DNA of 64,000 nucleotides, from NCBI GenBank assembly GCA_050084985.1, contig JBITNC010000002.1, positions 22,010,001 through 22,074,000 on the forward strand, given 5' to 3'. Below the pieces are notes generated by a model, which was not told the origin of the DNA, made no database searches, and saw only the letters and a program-made list of their open reading frames with translations. The translations under genes and the position numbers were made by a program. The DNA comes from Nageia nagi. Taxonomy: Eukaryota > Pinophyta. Positions 23,505 through 35,965 of this stretch are shown one piece after another (position 1 is the first letter of the stretch; each line of letters starts with the position of its first letter).

Positions 23505-23516
23505 TAGGCAACTATG
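23413..23516. repeat. (TA)n tract between perfect inverted arms
   Basis: CATAGTTGCC at 23413-23422 is exactly complementary to GGCAACTATG at 23507-23516, and between them lies almost pure TA repeat with small interruptions. It would form a long hairpin. It could be a MITE with an expanded microsatellite centre. Confidence 0.8.
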
Positions 23517-23519
23517 CTT

Positions 23520-24920
23520 TATTATCCTTGTCATGTTCAATCAAACAATTGATGTTTTCATGGTGTACTTGTACGGATCAACCTAAAACTAATGATGAAT
23601 ATTTAATTTCATTGAGCATGAAGGGAATTTAAAATTTGTGGGAATGCTTATAAAACCATCCATCGAGTTTCATCTTTCATACAATCAACTATGCTTGAAC
23701 TATCTCTATGTGCTCAATTCTTTCAATTTGATATTTAAAAATATTGGGCATAACATCTAAATTAAATATCTAGAACTAAATATTTGAAATTAGAAAATAT
23801 CATCTTTTAACATTAAAAATTACTTTGTATTTTATTGTTATTATCATTTTACATAAGGAGAAGAACCATAATATAAATAACCAAAATATACAATCAAAGG
23901 AATCATTCGATATAAACTTGAATATATTCGCCTTATATTTATATTTTTTAGTCCCTTTTCTAACAAGGGTAACAAGTTTCAAAATTGATCACCCCATTTT
24001 CAAATAGGTTTCAAGATTGACCACCTTCATATTAAAAGATATTTTTTAAGGGGGAATCTTAAAATTTTCCCTATCATGAAATCACCATGATAGTACTTGC
24101 TTGCAACTTGACCAAAAATGGCCTATTTAGGTTTAATTTATAGACCATGATTGGATTGAAACTGTCCAAATTTGAATTTAATCAAAAATATTTTTATTTT
24201 TTGATTAAATTTGATTGTAGATAAATTAGAAACTGATTTGGGACAAATTGGACTTATTTCCATTTATTCATACAATTTTTATTTAAATTACTTCAACAAA
24301 ATATTCAAAATTTGATTACTCATCAAAGATTCCACTTATCAGAATAAATCTTAAAAAAATTCTTCACACGAATTAAAATAACTCTCATAGTTACTTTCCT
24401 TATAACAAAATTGAAAATCTGAATCGAAGAATATCTTTAAAAAAAATCATAAATCAAATATTAAAATTAGTCAAAATCAAATCGAATATCACTAAAAATA
24501 CCAGTTCTCTCAATATCAAAATTTTACCTTTATTTAGCTTATTAATGCCGATAAACGTTCCTATAACTCTAACGGAGATGGAGTGGAGAACCAAAATATC
24601 GTATATGAATCCATCTATTAAGATTTTAATATTTTAAAAAATTGAATCAACTTTATTATTTAAAAAAAATAGATTATCAATATCAAATATATATATATAT
24701 AAATAAATAAATAAATAAAAATAAAAATACATCTCTGACATTTTTTTTAATATAATATATAGAAAAGTATATCAAAACTAATTAACCTTATTTAAAAATT
24801 GCAAGTACTTCCGGACTCATTTGCTTGTATGGATTTGGATTTAAATTGATTAATCAAGTTCTTTTCAAGGCTTACAACTTGTCCAAATATAGTAGCTTAG
24901 TTTATTATTTTTCCCTTATT
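23520..24920. other. AT-rich intergenic DNA
   Basis: No gene supported. It contains a low-complexity run of AT and AAAT units near 24687-24730. Overlapping open frames on both strands at 23800-24007 are mutual shadows in AT-rich DNA. Confidence 0.45.
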
Positions 24921-24926
24921 ATAGGG

Positions 24927-25228
24927 CACGTGGGTTTTAATTATCCATGTATAATCCGCATTTAACTTAAGAAGAGGGTCAACTTAATAAAGTATTAGGC
25001 TATGAACAATCTTTGTGGGTGGAGTATCCATATAATTTAAGATTCCAAAGTGCTACGTACGATTTACATATGTCAATTTCCCCTCCAAAGAAGGAATAAG
25101 CTTGGCCTCTTTGGATTTAATTAAGAACTCAAATGCATATAGTATGTTTATTTTTATATAAAAAGGAGCCATCATATTCTTCACTGGTGCTCTTAGTTTC
25201 TTCCTCTTAGTTTCTTCCTACTAACATG
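24927..25228 (+). promoter_or_regulatory. Promoter-like segment with G-box, TATA box and short open frame
   Basis: CACGTG (G-box) at 24927-24932, a TATA box (TATATAAAA) at 25155-25163, a pyrimidine-rich leader with CTTAGTTTCTTCCT repeated, then ATG at 25226 in good context (AACATGG). The frame gives only 21 codons (MVYGVYMESLHTYSRQATFI, one more residue, stop). It may be the first exon of a gene whose remainder is absent or separated by an intron, or an accidental arrangement. Confidence 0.3.
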
Positions 25229-25229
25229 G

Positions 25230-25826
25230 TTTATGGTGTGTACATGGAATCTTTACACACTTATTCAAGGCAAGCAACATTTATACCCTAGTACATTGAA
25301 ACTTATGTTACTAAAATAAATTAGATATTTGTTAATATCGCCATGTAAAAATGCTTACGAGGAATAGAATTAACTTTATTAATATGCAACCAAAAAAAAT
25401 AAATAAATGATGTAATAAAAAAAAATTAGGTTGTTTTTTTAAAAAAAAAAAAAAAAAAATGGAAACAAGAATATAAAATTATATGTAAGAAAAAAATTAT
25501 TTCTTATCTAGTGCAAATGGACTTATAAAACCTGTTTGATTCTTAACCATGCATTTAGCAAGGAATGTATAATAATATTTGAATAATACTTTTCAATTTA
25601 TAAGGATTGGACACTAAACTTTTGAAATTTTGTTTTATTTTTATTATCTATTATTTATAAAATGATTGGAAATTTTATATTTGACCTTGTTTAAAAAGGG
25701 TTTGTTTTTATAAATGAAGATTCCTTGATAGAATTTAGAATATATTATGTCAAAAAAAAAATTTAAAAAGTATTTTCAATAATAGAAAATATCATATACT
25801 ATTGAATAATAAAAAAATGAGGTTCT
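25230..25826. other. AT-rich intergenic DNA with A tract
   Basis: No coding potential beyond the short frame at 25226. An A tract of about 19 bases sits near 25441-25459, next to a T run. Confidence 0.45.
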
Positions 25827-25827
25827 C

Positions 25828-26040
25828 AAGGGGACAACACATTGGTTGAGGCTTTGATTGATCTTAGGGAGGTCCCAAGTTTGAATCTCATTAGGTATTC
25901 TATTATGTCGTACCAAGGATACAATTTAGCTATGGTCGAGCTTTCCTCCATAATCACTAGGTGGATGGAGGAGCTATTAAAAAGTTTACCCTACAAGCAG
26001 TCATGAGGGGGTTCCTAGAACATTTTACCTCATGATTACA
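25828..26040 (+). mobile_element. Possible SINE (tRNA-like pol III boxes)
   Basis: CACATTGGTTGAGGCTTTGA resembles a pol III A box and GGTCCCAAGTTTGAATCTC, about 35 bases later, resembles a B box (GGTTCGAATCC). It is followed by about 150 bases of body and an A-rich stretch. The spacing fits a plant tRNA-derived SINE; no target duplication was identified. Confidence 0.35.
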
Positions 26041-27640
26041 TTTTAAAAACATAACAAGAAATGAGAAAATTATTAAGTAATATCCAAGAGTATGTTGAGG
26101 GTAAGATGGATTCATAAACAATAGTTATCTCAAATGAAGTATCAAACTTTATTAAATATACTTTTCTTATCTTTGATATGTGTGCTAGACAATATCAATT
26201 ACAACAAAATGAACCTTAAAATGATTTATCAAATCAATGGACTCAATTAAGACGATATTTTTCTTGAAGGTCCAATTTTCATGAACTAGGCAACTATGTA
26301 GGGACACATCAAATAACCTTGAAATGACATGAAAAATAAAATCAAGGTATCTCTAATTAGGTGTTTATTTTATGGATACTAATATGCATATTTATCCAAA
26401 TCCTAAGGCATAATAATGAATGCCTATAAAGGGGAGGATCACACTAATAAGGATTGAAATAATATCACAACTATTTTATCTATCATTTTATTGTGTCAGC
26501 ATTTTTCAATACATTTTTAGGTCACTTAGCATATCTCCATATCTTATTTATGTTACTATACTTACATACCCTTACTTATATCCATTATATTATTTATCAA
26601 TTTTTAAAATTAATAGATGAAAAATGATATTATATCACCCTATGGGCTAGGATGAATGCCCTCGTCTTTTACATTGAACATTCCTTTGAACATTGTCACA
26701 TTCCTTATTAACTTAGAAAAAACCTTTAATATTCCTTATGTAGCCACCTAAATATGATTTATACTTATTATAAAATCATATTTAAGGTATCAAGGAATAA
26801 TATAGTAAAAAGGGCGTAACTATTAATAAAAGCACCATAAGCAATGTAATTGGTGTAAATATTAAGAAAAACACCACAAGCTATGTAATACATGTAAATC
26901 TAAAAAAATATAAGCATCAAAGATGCTTAGTTGCAAAAGAAGATAATAAGCAAAGCATTCCATATTAGATAAAGATTAAATCAGATCCTTACAACATTTG
27001 TATAGGTCAACTTCAAAATTAATCCACCACACTTTAAATAACAATGACATCTTTTGATACGACCTATATGAGGATTAGTTATCTATCTTTCTCACTAATA
27101 AATATCATTTGCGTTTATCTTTGTATCTCTCAGGATGAATGGTGCATCCAATGTAGGAGGATTGTTGAAATGATGCTCATGTCATACCTTCTATACATCC
27201 AGAGCTTTCGATCTTAAAGATGACTCACTTGAGTACGAAGGATATCAAATCTAGCTTAGAGATATATGATCTAGTTCATGAGATTACATAAAACACCTTT
27301 GGAGTGATTCAATAATGTCGTAATTAGTATTTCATAGTTCTATAATGGACTATTAACCATAATTCATTATTCCAAAGGCTATATTTTAGTGAACTCGACT
27401 AATCAAGGAATGTTTTCTTCATGGATAAAATCTTATTCACATCTGCAAAGGAGTCCATGATGTTAGTAGTGTTCATTTTATGAAAAAGAGTATACACATA
27501 ATTAAAATGCCCTAAAAATGGATCTTGCAACTATGCTTTAGTATGTTAATAACAATATACAATTTAGAACTTATCTCTTGATGCATCTAGGAGTTTTTGT
27601 GGGTAACAATCAAGTTGTACAATAATCTTCAACAAATGCA
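26040..27640. other. Intergenic DNA, possibly containing the decayed 5' part of gypsy B
   Basis: No clear gene. A direct repeat near 26815-26900 (AAGCACCATAAGCAATGTAAT against ACACCACAAGCTATGTAAT) is present. I could not find an LTR matching anything downstream of element B. Confidence 0.4.
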
Positions 27641-27757
27641 TTTCAAGCACTAGATCAAATCATAATGGTTGATATCAATAAAAGACTACATAATATAGAA
27701 TCTAAGTTCTAAGTACAACAAAAAAGTGAAGACAATGATGGATTCTTCACCTCAACC

Positions 27758-28018
27758 TTGTTCAAAGAGATCCTTAATTTTACCCTAGCACTTGATTTCA
27801 AAAACCCCAACTTCAAGATGTTTAGTAGTGAAGAAAACCCAAAGCAACATCTCATCAACTTTCAAAAGGAGTGCAAAGTAAAATTAGGAATTGAAGAGAA
27901 ATTTATAGTCAAATTCTTTCCAAGGAGTCTAAAGGGAGATGCTAATCAATGGTTCTACAATCTACCATACAAATTTAGTGCTTCTTTTGGAGAGCTTGTT
28001 AAGGTTTTCATGGATTAA
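27758..28018 (+). pseudogene. gag fragment of gypsy B
   Basis: 86 open codons of the retrotrans-gag core: ENPKQHLINFQKEC, then the conserved F-x2-SLKGDANQWFYNLP block. A stop follows FMD and the frame continues YKHNIKE. The internal Met is probably not the native start; upstream codons in frame (back to about 27660) also look gag-like. Structural particle protein in an intact element. Confidence 0.7.
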
Positions 28019-28056
28019 TACAAGCATAACATCAAGGAATAAATCAAAGTTATATG

Positions 28057-28794
28057 TGATATAATTCACCATATGAAAATGTAGTTAAGAATTACTCTAC
28101 GTTAACTATAATAAAATAAGCAATAAGATCAATCACATAGGAAAGAATAAACTATATAATGTGTTTCACCTAATGTATGTTATATCTATAGAGAATATCT
28201 ACTTCATTGATTACAATTAATCTAAAACCATAAAGGGATACAACATATAACCAACTTTTGTTGTACCTTCCTATTTGCTCTTATAAGGAATCCTCACTAC
28301 AATAATCTCTCTCCTAGGGATTTACCTCATCTTCCTATTTATCATACCTATGCAAATCTACATTCACTCATCCATTCATTATTCAATTCTATAAGTTCTT
28401 ACTGTATTTATAGATATTAATACAATCTTATTTTTAGTACAAAGTGGACTAATTTTACACTTTTGAAATTCACCATACTATGAAAACCTAAGTTCATAAT
28501 ATTAGAATAACTAAATACCAAAATATGTCCCTCAAAATAGAGTTTACACCTCTATAGAGTTGTAGCCATCTACCATCAAGTTGACTTGTTTGCAAAATAT
28601 ATCTCCATTAGATCGATTGCAATTCTTCCATCGATCGATCGAATAATCTTGTTGATTGACCTCCTATAGATTAATTGGTCCTGATTAGTCCCCAACTTGC
28701 TAATTAGTCTTATTGATTGGTCATGTGCATGCCAAATATAAAATAGAGAGCTAGAAATGTACCTTAGCCCAAAAATTAGGTTTAATTACTAACA
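28057..28794 (-). repeat. 3' LTR of copia C
   Basis: Aligns with 30609-31337 over its length (for example CACCTATGCAAATCTACATTCA-like and CATCCATTCATTATTCAATTCT-like blocks in both). Ends ACTAACA; start TGATATAATTC aligned to TGTTAGGATTC. Many substitutions, so the insertion is old. Confidence 0.85.
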
Positions 28795-28808
28795 ATCTCC
28801 CACTTTGA
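28795..28808 (-). other. Polypurine tract of copia C
   Basis: Minus strand reads CAAAGTGGGAGATTG immediately before the LTR start TGTTA, the classical copia purine tract. Confidence 0.8.
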
Positions 28809-29440
28809 GACTAATTTCTTGTAATACCCTATAACCTTGGATCTACATATTCTCATCATGATCTCTTATTCCTTGATATCAACCAAAATTGGGAGAATCC
28901 CTAATTCATCATTTGTAACCACCTTTGCATTCACCTTTGATAATATATCTCTTGTCACTTCTTCATTTTGATGTTTCATGAATCTCAACCAGTTCACACT
29001 TCCCACTCCATGGGTCATACCAACTTATTGTGCAAACATTTCTATTCCAGTCCCCTCCTTTTGTAATACTCCTTCCCCTACTTTCATTCTACATACACAC
29101 ATATACCATGTAAACCTTCCATAGTTGTAGGTAGCATCACCATACCAAGGCTCCCACTCCTTCATGGCTTCCTTTTTCTCACCTTCAAAACACTCACCAT
29201 CATCAACATACAACACATATGAAACTACAAGGAAATCATGGTTTACTCTTTTGCATATTTTAACATCGCTCTGTGGAGTCTGTAAATCTTAATTTTCAAT
29301 ACGTCCTCACACTTTTTTTATCCATATCTTCTTCTTGTCCTTGGAAACATCCTTTTCATCCTTGAGGAATTTCACCCTTCTTTTCTTTTCACCGAATCCC
29401 AATTCATTTTTTTCCCTTGTCTAAATTTGTGATGTATTAC
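28809..29440 (-). other. Unidentified internal segment of copia C
   Basis: Occupies the place where integrase, RT and RNase H should be. Minus-strand frames include MLYVDDGECFEGEKKEAMKE (29216 down) and a later stretch with ILSKVNAKVVTNDELGILP. YVDD occurs here, but without the surrounding RT motifs, so I do not call it RT. It may be filler or captured sequence. Confidence 0.4.
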
Positions 29441-30583
29441 AACTGCATTCTCCATTGTGTAATTAGTAATGATATGAAGCAAATAAAATGTACTAATAAT
29501 TTTACCTTTTCTAATAATCTTAGAATCCTTATACACCTTCCATTCTTGATTTTCTAATACAATCATATATCTCTCACCATTAAGTTTCCTTGGTGAAATG
29601 AGGTTCCCTTTCAAATCTAGTATATTCCTCACCTCCTTGAGTACCCATGAATTTACATTAGGTAAATTTATCTTGACTTTCCCCATAACAAAAAGCTTTC
29701 ATGGCTGATCATTATTCAACTTATCAAAAATCCCCTTAAACATATTCTACAAAATAGCCCTTATGATAAGTTAGATGAAAAGAAGCACCTAAATATATAA
29801 CCCAATAATCATTATGCATATCAAGATATAATATCAAAGCATATTGTAAAATCTTAGTAACCATATTAACCTCATTATTATTGCCTTCATTATCCTCTTT
29901 TCCATCTACTTTCCTAGACCAACACTCCCTTTTCAAGTACTATCCCTTATTCCCATAATACCAACACTTGATATTACCTTTTTCCTTAGAGTTTCCCTCC
30001 AATTTTCTTTTATTTTATTGTTTACCTCCCTCCCTCTTTCTTTATTTATTATCAATAAGAAATTTACCATTATAACCTATTATTTCACCTAATTATCCAT
30101 CAACTAGAATAATATCAATAGGGCCCTAATCTCATAATCAAAATCTTAACCCACTAAATGCAACTAGTTAGTAATAGTATTAAACTTATTTAAGTGATCC
30201 AAAATGCATATTAAATAACTATTTCATGAGAAATACCTTATTTTTGGATGTGGGTTTTTCATACAACCTAGCCAACTTGACATCCTTTGTATTCTTTACC
30301 TTAAAGATGTTGAAGGCAACCAATTCTCTTAGACATAACATCTTTGCATCAATTCCTTTTTATCAAGAAGAATCCACTACTCATCCAATATACTTGAAGG
30401 TTTATTTATATTTCCCTCAAGAGGAAGAAAAAGATTCTTTTGGTATAAGTAGTTCTCCATTTTCATCTTCCAAAATTGCAAATTTTGACCATTAAATTTT
30501 TTCACCCCTAATGCCCCTACTTCTTCCATTAATCCCACTTGATCTAGAAACCCTTCCTTCTTTATATCAAGTGCACCTAGCAA
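29441..30583 (-). pseudogene. Copia gag, protease and pre-integrase relic of element C
   Basis: Gag starts at 30583 (VKKFNGQNLQFWKMKMENYL, the standard copia gag opening), then frameshifts. A broken zinc knuckle reads KCWYYGNKG-stop near 29950. The protease reads WVIYLGASFHLT at about 29800 where W-x-IDSGAS-x-H is expected, so the catalytic Asp and Ser are lost. 29686-29440 holds the GAG-pre-integrase region (NSWVLKEVRNILDLKGNLIS). Confidence 0.8.
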
Positions 30584-30594
30584 AAAGAAAAGAG

Positions 30595-30607
30595 GCTCTA
30601 ATACCCC
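30595..30607 (-). other. Primer-binding site of copia C (tRNA-Met)
   Basis: Minus strand reads GGGGTATTAGAGCC next to the 5' LTR end, close to the tRNA-Met complement TGGTATCAGAGC. Confidence 0.75.
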
Positions 30608-30608
30608 T

Positions 30609-31337
30609 TGTTAGGATTCACTATACAAAAATATAGTTGAGCAATCACTCTATTTTAAATGTAAAGAAAATAAGAAATAATATAAATCACACAAGAGAGA
30701 AAAAACTATATAACATGGTTCATCCAATGTAGACAACATCCACATAGAATATCTAGTCCTTTGATTCAATCAGTCCAAAACAACAAAGAGATAAAACCTA
30801 CAATCAATTCTTATTGTACATTCTCCTTTTCTATTACAAGGAATCCTCTCTATAATAGTCTCTCTCCCAAGGATTTACCTTATCCTTTTATTTCTCACAC
30901 CTATGCAAATCTACATTCACCCATCCATTCATTATTCAATTCTATTAAATCTTACATATATTTATATATATTAATACAATCTTATTTATAATACAAAATG
31001 AAGTAATTTCATACCTCTAAAATTTGCCACACCATGTAAACTCAAGTTCAAAACCTTAGAATAGCCAAATATGCCTTAAAATAGAGTTTACAAATCTATG
31101 TAGTTGTAATCAACCATCATTAGTTTGAATGGTATATTGAGTTTGGCCTCCATGAGATCGACTATATTCTTCCCTTTATTAGCTAGATGATCTTGTTGAT
31201 TGGTCTCATGTTGGTTGATTTGCCCTAAGCAATCCCCAACCACTGATTTGCCCTATTGATTAGCCTTATGCATGTTGATTATGAAATGGAGAGCTAAAAA
31301 CATACCTTAGACCAAAAATTAGACTCAATTTTTAACA
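30609..31337 (-). repeat. 5' LTR of copia C
   Basis: Bounded TGTTAGGATTC ... TTTTAACA in plus reading, 729 bp, with matching TGTTA/TAACA ends. Carries GGTTCATCCAATGTAGACAA at 30718-30737, a version of the LTR motif shared with elements A and others. Confidence 0.88.
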
Positions 31338-33559
31338 AAAGATTTATGCTCAATCCATCAAAAACCAAATGGAACTCTAGAAAAGTTCATCCTATGCTTA
31401 AAAAAGGTATATAAATATACCAAAAGTAGATTATATGAGGATGAAATCAATAGTATCTTTACATATTTTATTCTTCTTATTTTAAAATAGCATGTTATAC
31501 ATTATGAGGATCTAGGATTCCGGACCATGACTAAAAATGAATTAGCTAAGGAAAAAGTATAGATAAAACTTGGCACAATATTGAAGTATGGATCTACCAT
31601 ATATAACAAGGATCCAAGAAAGCCTTATGCCAAGAAAGAAGAGAAAACTACTAATATGGATAAATAAGTTGCATTAATAATATATGTAACTCAAAGATAA
31701 CAAAGATTAAGATTAAATTTTCCAATTTAGCCATGAATCATTCTTGTGGATTGCATGAAAAAGGGATTGCTAAAGCAAAAATGAAGAACACAAAATGACA
31801 ATGTGGAAGCCAAAAATCAAAATTAATATTGTTCCTATCATTGAAGAAGAGGGTATTCAACAAATAGATGAAGACAATTAGATACTATCATCTTGGATCT
31901 CATTTCTCAAGGGAAATATAAAGTTAAGGAAGATCAACAAAGGGATGTTCCTGATCATCAAATTTCTAATACAATTTTTGTTGTGAGGATATTTATGCAT
32001 CCATTAGAAGAGGATGTCTTAAAATCATTGCCAATTTGGTAATAAAGGAGAAAGTATTCAATCAATTCCAATTTCTTGTAATATGCTAAAATAATTAAAA
32101 AATACATAGGCCAAGATTAGTTTATTTGAGCTCATTTAAATTTCCAAACCATATAGAGAAATTTTGTATGAAGTTTTCAATAATGAAAAGGTTCTTATTG
32201 ATATTTCTACTTTTACATTTTCTAAAAAAAAGCACTCTTGGAAAGATTATCACATGATAAGTTTTGTTAACAAATAATTTTCTAAATAAGAAATAGTTGA
32301 TGAATACTTAGCTCTTTACATTAAACCATGCATATATGAATGTAAAATTAAAATATATATGATAGATCCAAGATTAGGTGTGAAAATTTTCTTATTTAAG
32401 TTTTTGTAAGATATTTAGGGCAAAGGGTTCACCATTCCTCTTATGGATGATCTCACAATCTGAATAAGGAGATTTGATAATGTGTCCAAAAGTGAACTTG
32501 GAATTGTTACTCTACCTATCCACATTGGTCCTAAGACAATATAATCCTCATTTCATGTTATGAATGGTAAGTTGACCTACACTTTTTTATTTAAAAGATC
32601 CATGATATGAAGGTAGTTCCTTCCACACTTCATAATTACCTTAAGTTTGAGCTTGATGGAAAGATCCACATAGTAGAAGTAGATCTAGAACCAAATGTAT
32701 TATGTGATTTGGCATATATAGAGCTTAATGGATTGAATATATAAAATTGAAAAATATATAAATCACTTGCTATCTTGGTAAACTTCTAAAATCTTTCTAT
32801 TGTAACTAACATATATATTAGTTTCTTATTTTTCATGCATCTTTTATATATTGAAAGCTTGAAATTGTAGTAGTTTAAATTTATTTTAATTATTTAAAAA
32901 TATATAAAAGGAAACATAAGTCTCTATATCAAGAGTCAAAAGTTTAAATTTTTGCCTTTCGTAAAATAATCTGGTATTACTTATCAATATAATTAAGAGT
33001 TTTTTGAGCTCTCTGAATTGATAGTATTAGATTTATCTATCGTATATTGATGTACATGAATTTTGTTACATAATTTTTTACTTGGATGATATCCTTTTCT
33101 ATAATAGAATATTGGAGAAATGTTTACAATATATTTGAGAGGTGCTTTCTACCTCTCTAATATTATAGGTTATACATCAACTATGTGAATTACATCTTCA
33201 AGAGAAATAATATTTAGTATCTCTATTATATCATCAATGAGGTTAGTGTTTAAGTTAATCTAATAAATATTCAAGCAATCTAGGATCTACCTACCCTAAA
33301 GACTCTCATAAAGCTTCGTAGCTTTTTAGGTCTTACCAATTCCTATTAAATATTCATTTTAGATTTTTTACACATTGCTTAACCTTTGAACCAAGTCACT
33401 AAAAGTAGATTTGAAGCCATATTTCATTAGGAAGAATCCATTCTAAAAAGTTTCCAAGGTCCATATCATTCAACATCTAAGATTCTAGCATTCTTTATTT
33501 TATATTTTTAAGCATTAAACATGATGTTAGCACTCTCAAAACTTCAACATAATATAAAA

Positions 33560-35735
33560 TATTTTTTAACTATTAAAATTTGGTAGTTTAACCATTATTG
33601 GAAAGATTTCAATCATTACTTATAAATTTTAATTTGAACACATCCCTTATCCAAAGGGGAGACATAAAAAAGAATTCATAGACTATAAAGTAATATGACT
33701 ATATAATCATGCAACCTCATATCTCTTCTCAAAGATTCCTTAACATTGTAATCTATCTATTCTTACACCTTTTCTTAGAGGTTTGATATTTTTTTCTCTT
33801 AGATTGTCTTATATTAGTATTATTAATTTATTCTTTTATTGAATACAATTGCATTTATTATCTTGAATAAATTCCAACTTAGCTCTTCTCTCTTTTTATT
33901 TTGGTACTTTATTTTCCTATTGTATCTCTTTTACTATTAATTCTAACTATTTGAAGCATGTTCTAATAAGTAAATTCAACTACCCTAGATTATATGGCTA
34001 GGTGTAACTCATACAAGCACCTCATATAAAAGGCATGGAAAATTTTGTAAGAGTGTGATATTGTGACTTATAAAATAACTCATGATTTATTTTAAAGGCT
34101 AGCTCTTTATATCATATTCAATGTAAAACTCCTAATTTACTTTTTCTATGAGAAAATAGTAAGAGAGTTATATAGAATAAAATTTTAATCTAACAGTGAG
34201 GTTCCTCAATACCACAGTTCCTTTATCTATTTAGTGGAATAATGATGAACACATGAATTATTAATTATGAGATAATAAATACATACACCTCTTATTAACT
34301 ATAAACATATAAAGTATAAATAATCAATGCAAGAAATACAACATATAATACTCATAACATTTTGTATTGAAATTTTAAAAATATCTACTTTAGTAAAAAT
34401 TAAAAAATTATTGATTCTTATAAATTAATCTTAATAAGGTTCAATTTCCATAAATATATAAGAAAAGATATCTATTAGCGAGGCTAGAAATAAAGCATGA
34501 GTTTATAGTTCATGTCTTTTTACAAATGGCCTTGATCTTATAATTTATAAACATACTTTTATAGAATTCAAGACTTTATTCTCATAATTATGCAAATGAT
34601 TCATTCCAAATCTTTAGTTGATGGTAAATAAAAGTACATTAAATTTGATTCGTTGTATAAATTGAAACTACTAGCTTGGAGCTAAAACTATGGGTTTCAT
34701 AATCATCACATTGATAATTCTTACCTTTCTAGTTGATAAACTACATCCTCACCATGTTTATGATAGATGTTGTAATCTATCCCTTAATTATTTTGAACAC
34801 ATTTTTACAAATTACATCCATATTGTACCTAATGATGGTGGTCCTAGTTCATGTCTTGATGGTTTCAACTATTTTCTCAACAATGTACACTTTTATTTTT
34901 ATGATCTCCTCACTCTATTTGAAGATGCCTTGCTATATATTAAGGGAAGTGGTTGGAGTTATTAAAAGCATTCTAAGCTTGTTTCATAAGTATACATCTT
35001 CATCATATATGCAATAAGTATTTTAAACTTTATAGAAAGTACTTCACCATGGGTAGGAAGATGTATGTAGTATTAATGAAGGTACTATGCAACTACTTTC
35101 AAAATTATTTCTTTCTTGGTAAAATATTTTTCTTTATTTTGATTGAGTGATCAACAAGGTTTCAAGTTGGATATCCTTTTATTAGTTATTCTTTTTCTTT
35201 AGTCATTAATCTTACAAGATCAAACTAATAGTATGATTTTATGAAATGAATATTTCTTACTTTCTCTTGAACCTTATGGGTTATCAGATCCTTCCCTTGA
35301 AATCTTAATTATTGAAGGACTTTTTTAGATTTTATTGATTTTAGCATTCTTTATGAATTCCTCAATGTGTGTCATGTAACAAGCATAACTTCATATTATC
35401 GTTTTGTGTACCAGTGAAGATCTTAACTCTTTTGTCCTAGTTAATAGTGTGACTTTCTCTAATTTTTCCTTTTCTTTAGTTCATAGATAGCATGGGTCGT
35501 TAGATAAGCATAGGATCAATGAATTTTGCTCTGTTGGGTATTGACTCAAGTTTTAAACCCAAAATTAGTACCCACCAAGATCAATGATATGCATTATTGC
35601 TAACTTATCCTTTAGTTTTAACTTATTAATGGTTTTATTTACCCACATTTGTATCCTTAAATAACATGATTTGTTGAACAATTAGATCAACAACTTATAC
35701 TAAATTGACATATTTGATCACTTTAATTTTTTTAT
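33560..35735. other. AT-rich intergenic DNA
   Basis: No supported gene. Two overlapping frames at 34690-35017 encode hydrophobic peptides with no recognisable domain and probably reflect base composition. Confidence 0.4.
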
Positions 35736-35737
35736 TG

Positions 35738-35965
35738 GCACCCAACATTGATAAATGAGATCTACAAGTGTAGTTAGACATAATAATATTATTTTTTTAT
35801 TTCTTAAGATTAGCACTCATTGTTGGTTAACAAGATCTACAGTTGGTGTTATTTTTAGTAAATATGCTCTTCCATGTTCATAAGATTAGTGCTCATCATT
35901 AATTGATAAGATCTATAGTTAATGTTGTTTCTTTCTTTTGTTGTTATCTTAGAATAAACTTGAGA
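35738..35965. repeat. 76-bp tandem repeat, three degenerate copies
   Basis: Copies begin near 35738, 35813 and 35889. Each has GCACTCATTGTTGGTTAACA-like sequence followed by AAGATCTACAGTTGGTGTTA-like sequence; the later ones are joined by TAAGATTA. The first copy is the most diverged. Confidence 0.7.

Larger units (their letters stand above)
28057..31337 (-). mobile_element. Ty1/copia-type element C nested in gypsy B, lacking most of pol
   Basis: LTRs at 28057-28794 (3') and 30609-31337 (5') flank only 1.8 kb of internal sequence. Minus-strand order: primer site, copia gag, zinc knuckle, protease, pre-integrase region, then an unidentified segment, purine tract and LTR. Integrase core, RT and RNase H are missing, so this is a deletion derivative that needed other copies to move. 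It splits the gag domain of element B. Immediate flanks are ATATG and AAAGA; a slightly displaced AAAGT/AAAGA pair may be the worn target duplication. Confidence 0.85.
27640..33560 (+). mobile_element. Ty3/gypsy element B, decayed and interrupted by copia C
   Basis: Plus-strand gag begins before 27758 (FKEILNFTLALDFKNPNFKM, then FPRSLKGDANQWFYNLP, SASFGELVKVFMD), the typical retrotrans-gag core. It breaks off at about 28050 and resumes at 31340 with DLCSIHQKPNGTLEKFI, the next part of the same domain. A protease-like stretch (ELGIVTLPIHIGPKTI, then FHVMNGKLTYTFLFKRSMI) lies near 32490-32610. RT pieces follow: FYLDDILFY with the catalytic Asp pair near 33075-33105, then LRSFLGLTN near 33310-33345. 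Stops and frameshifts throughout. LTRs of this element were not found. Confidence 0.75.

Noticed and set aside
29025-29216. YVDD in copia C read as reverse transcriptase active site
   Set aside because: The other RT blocks are absent around it and the following residues do not fit any RT.
34690-35017. Overlapping hydrophobic open frames, possible small membrane protein
   Set aside because: Two frames of similar length overlap, no domain or promoter, and T-rich DNA yields hydrophobic codons by chance.
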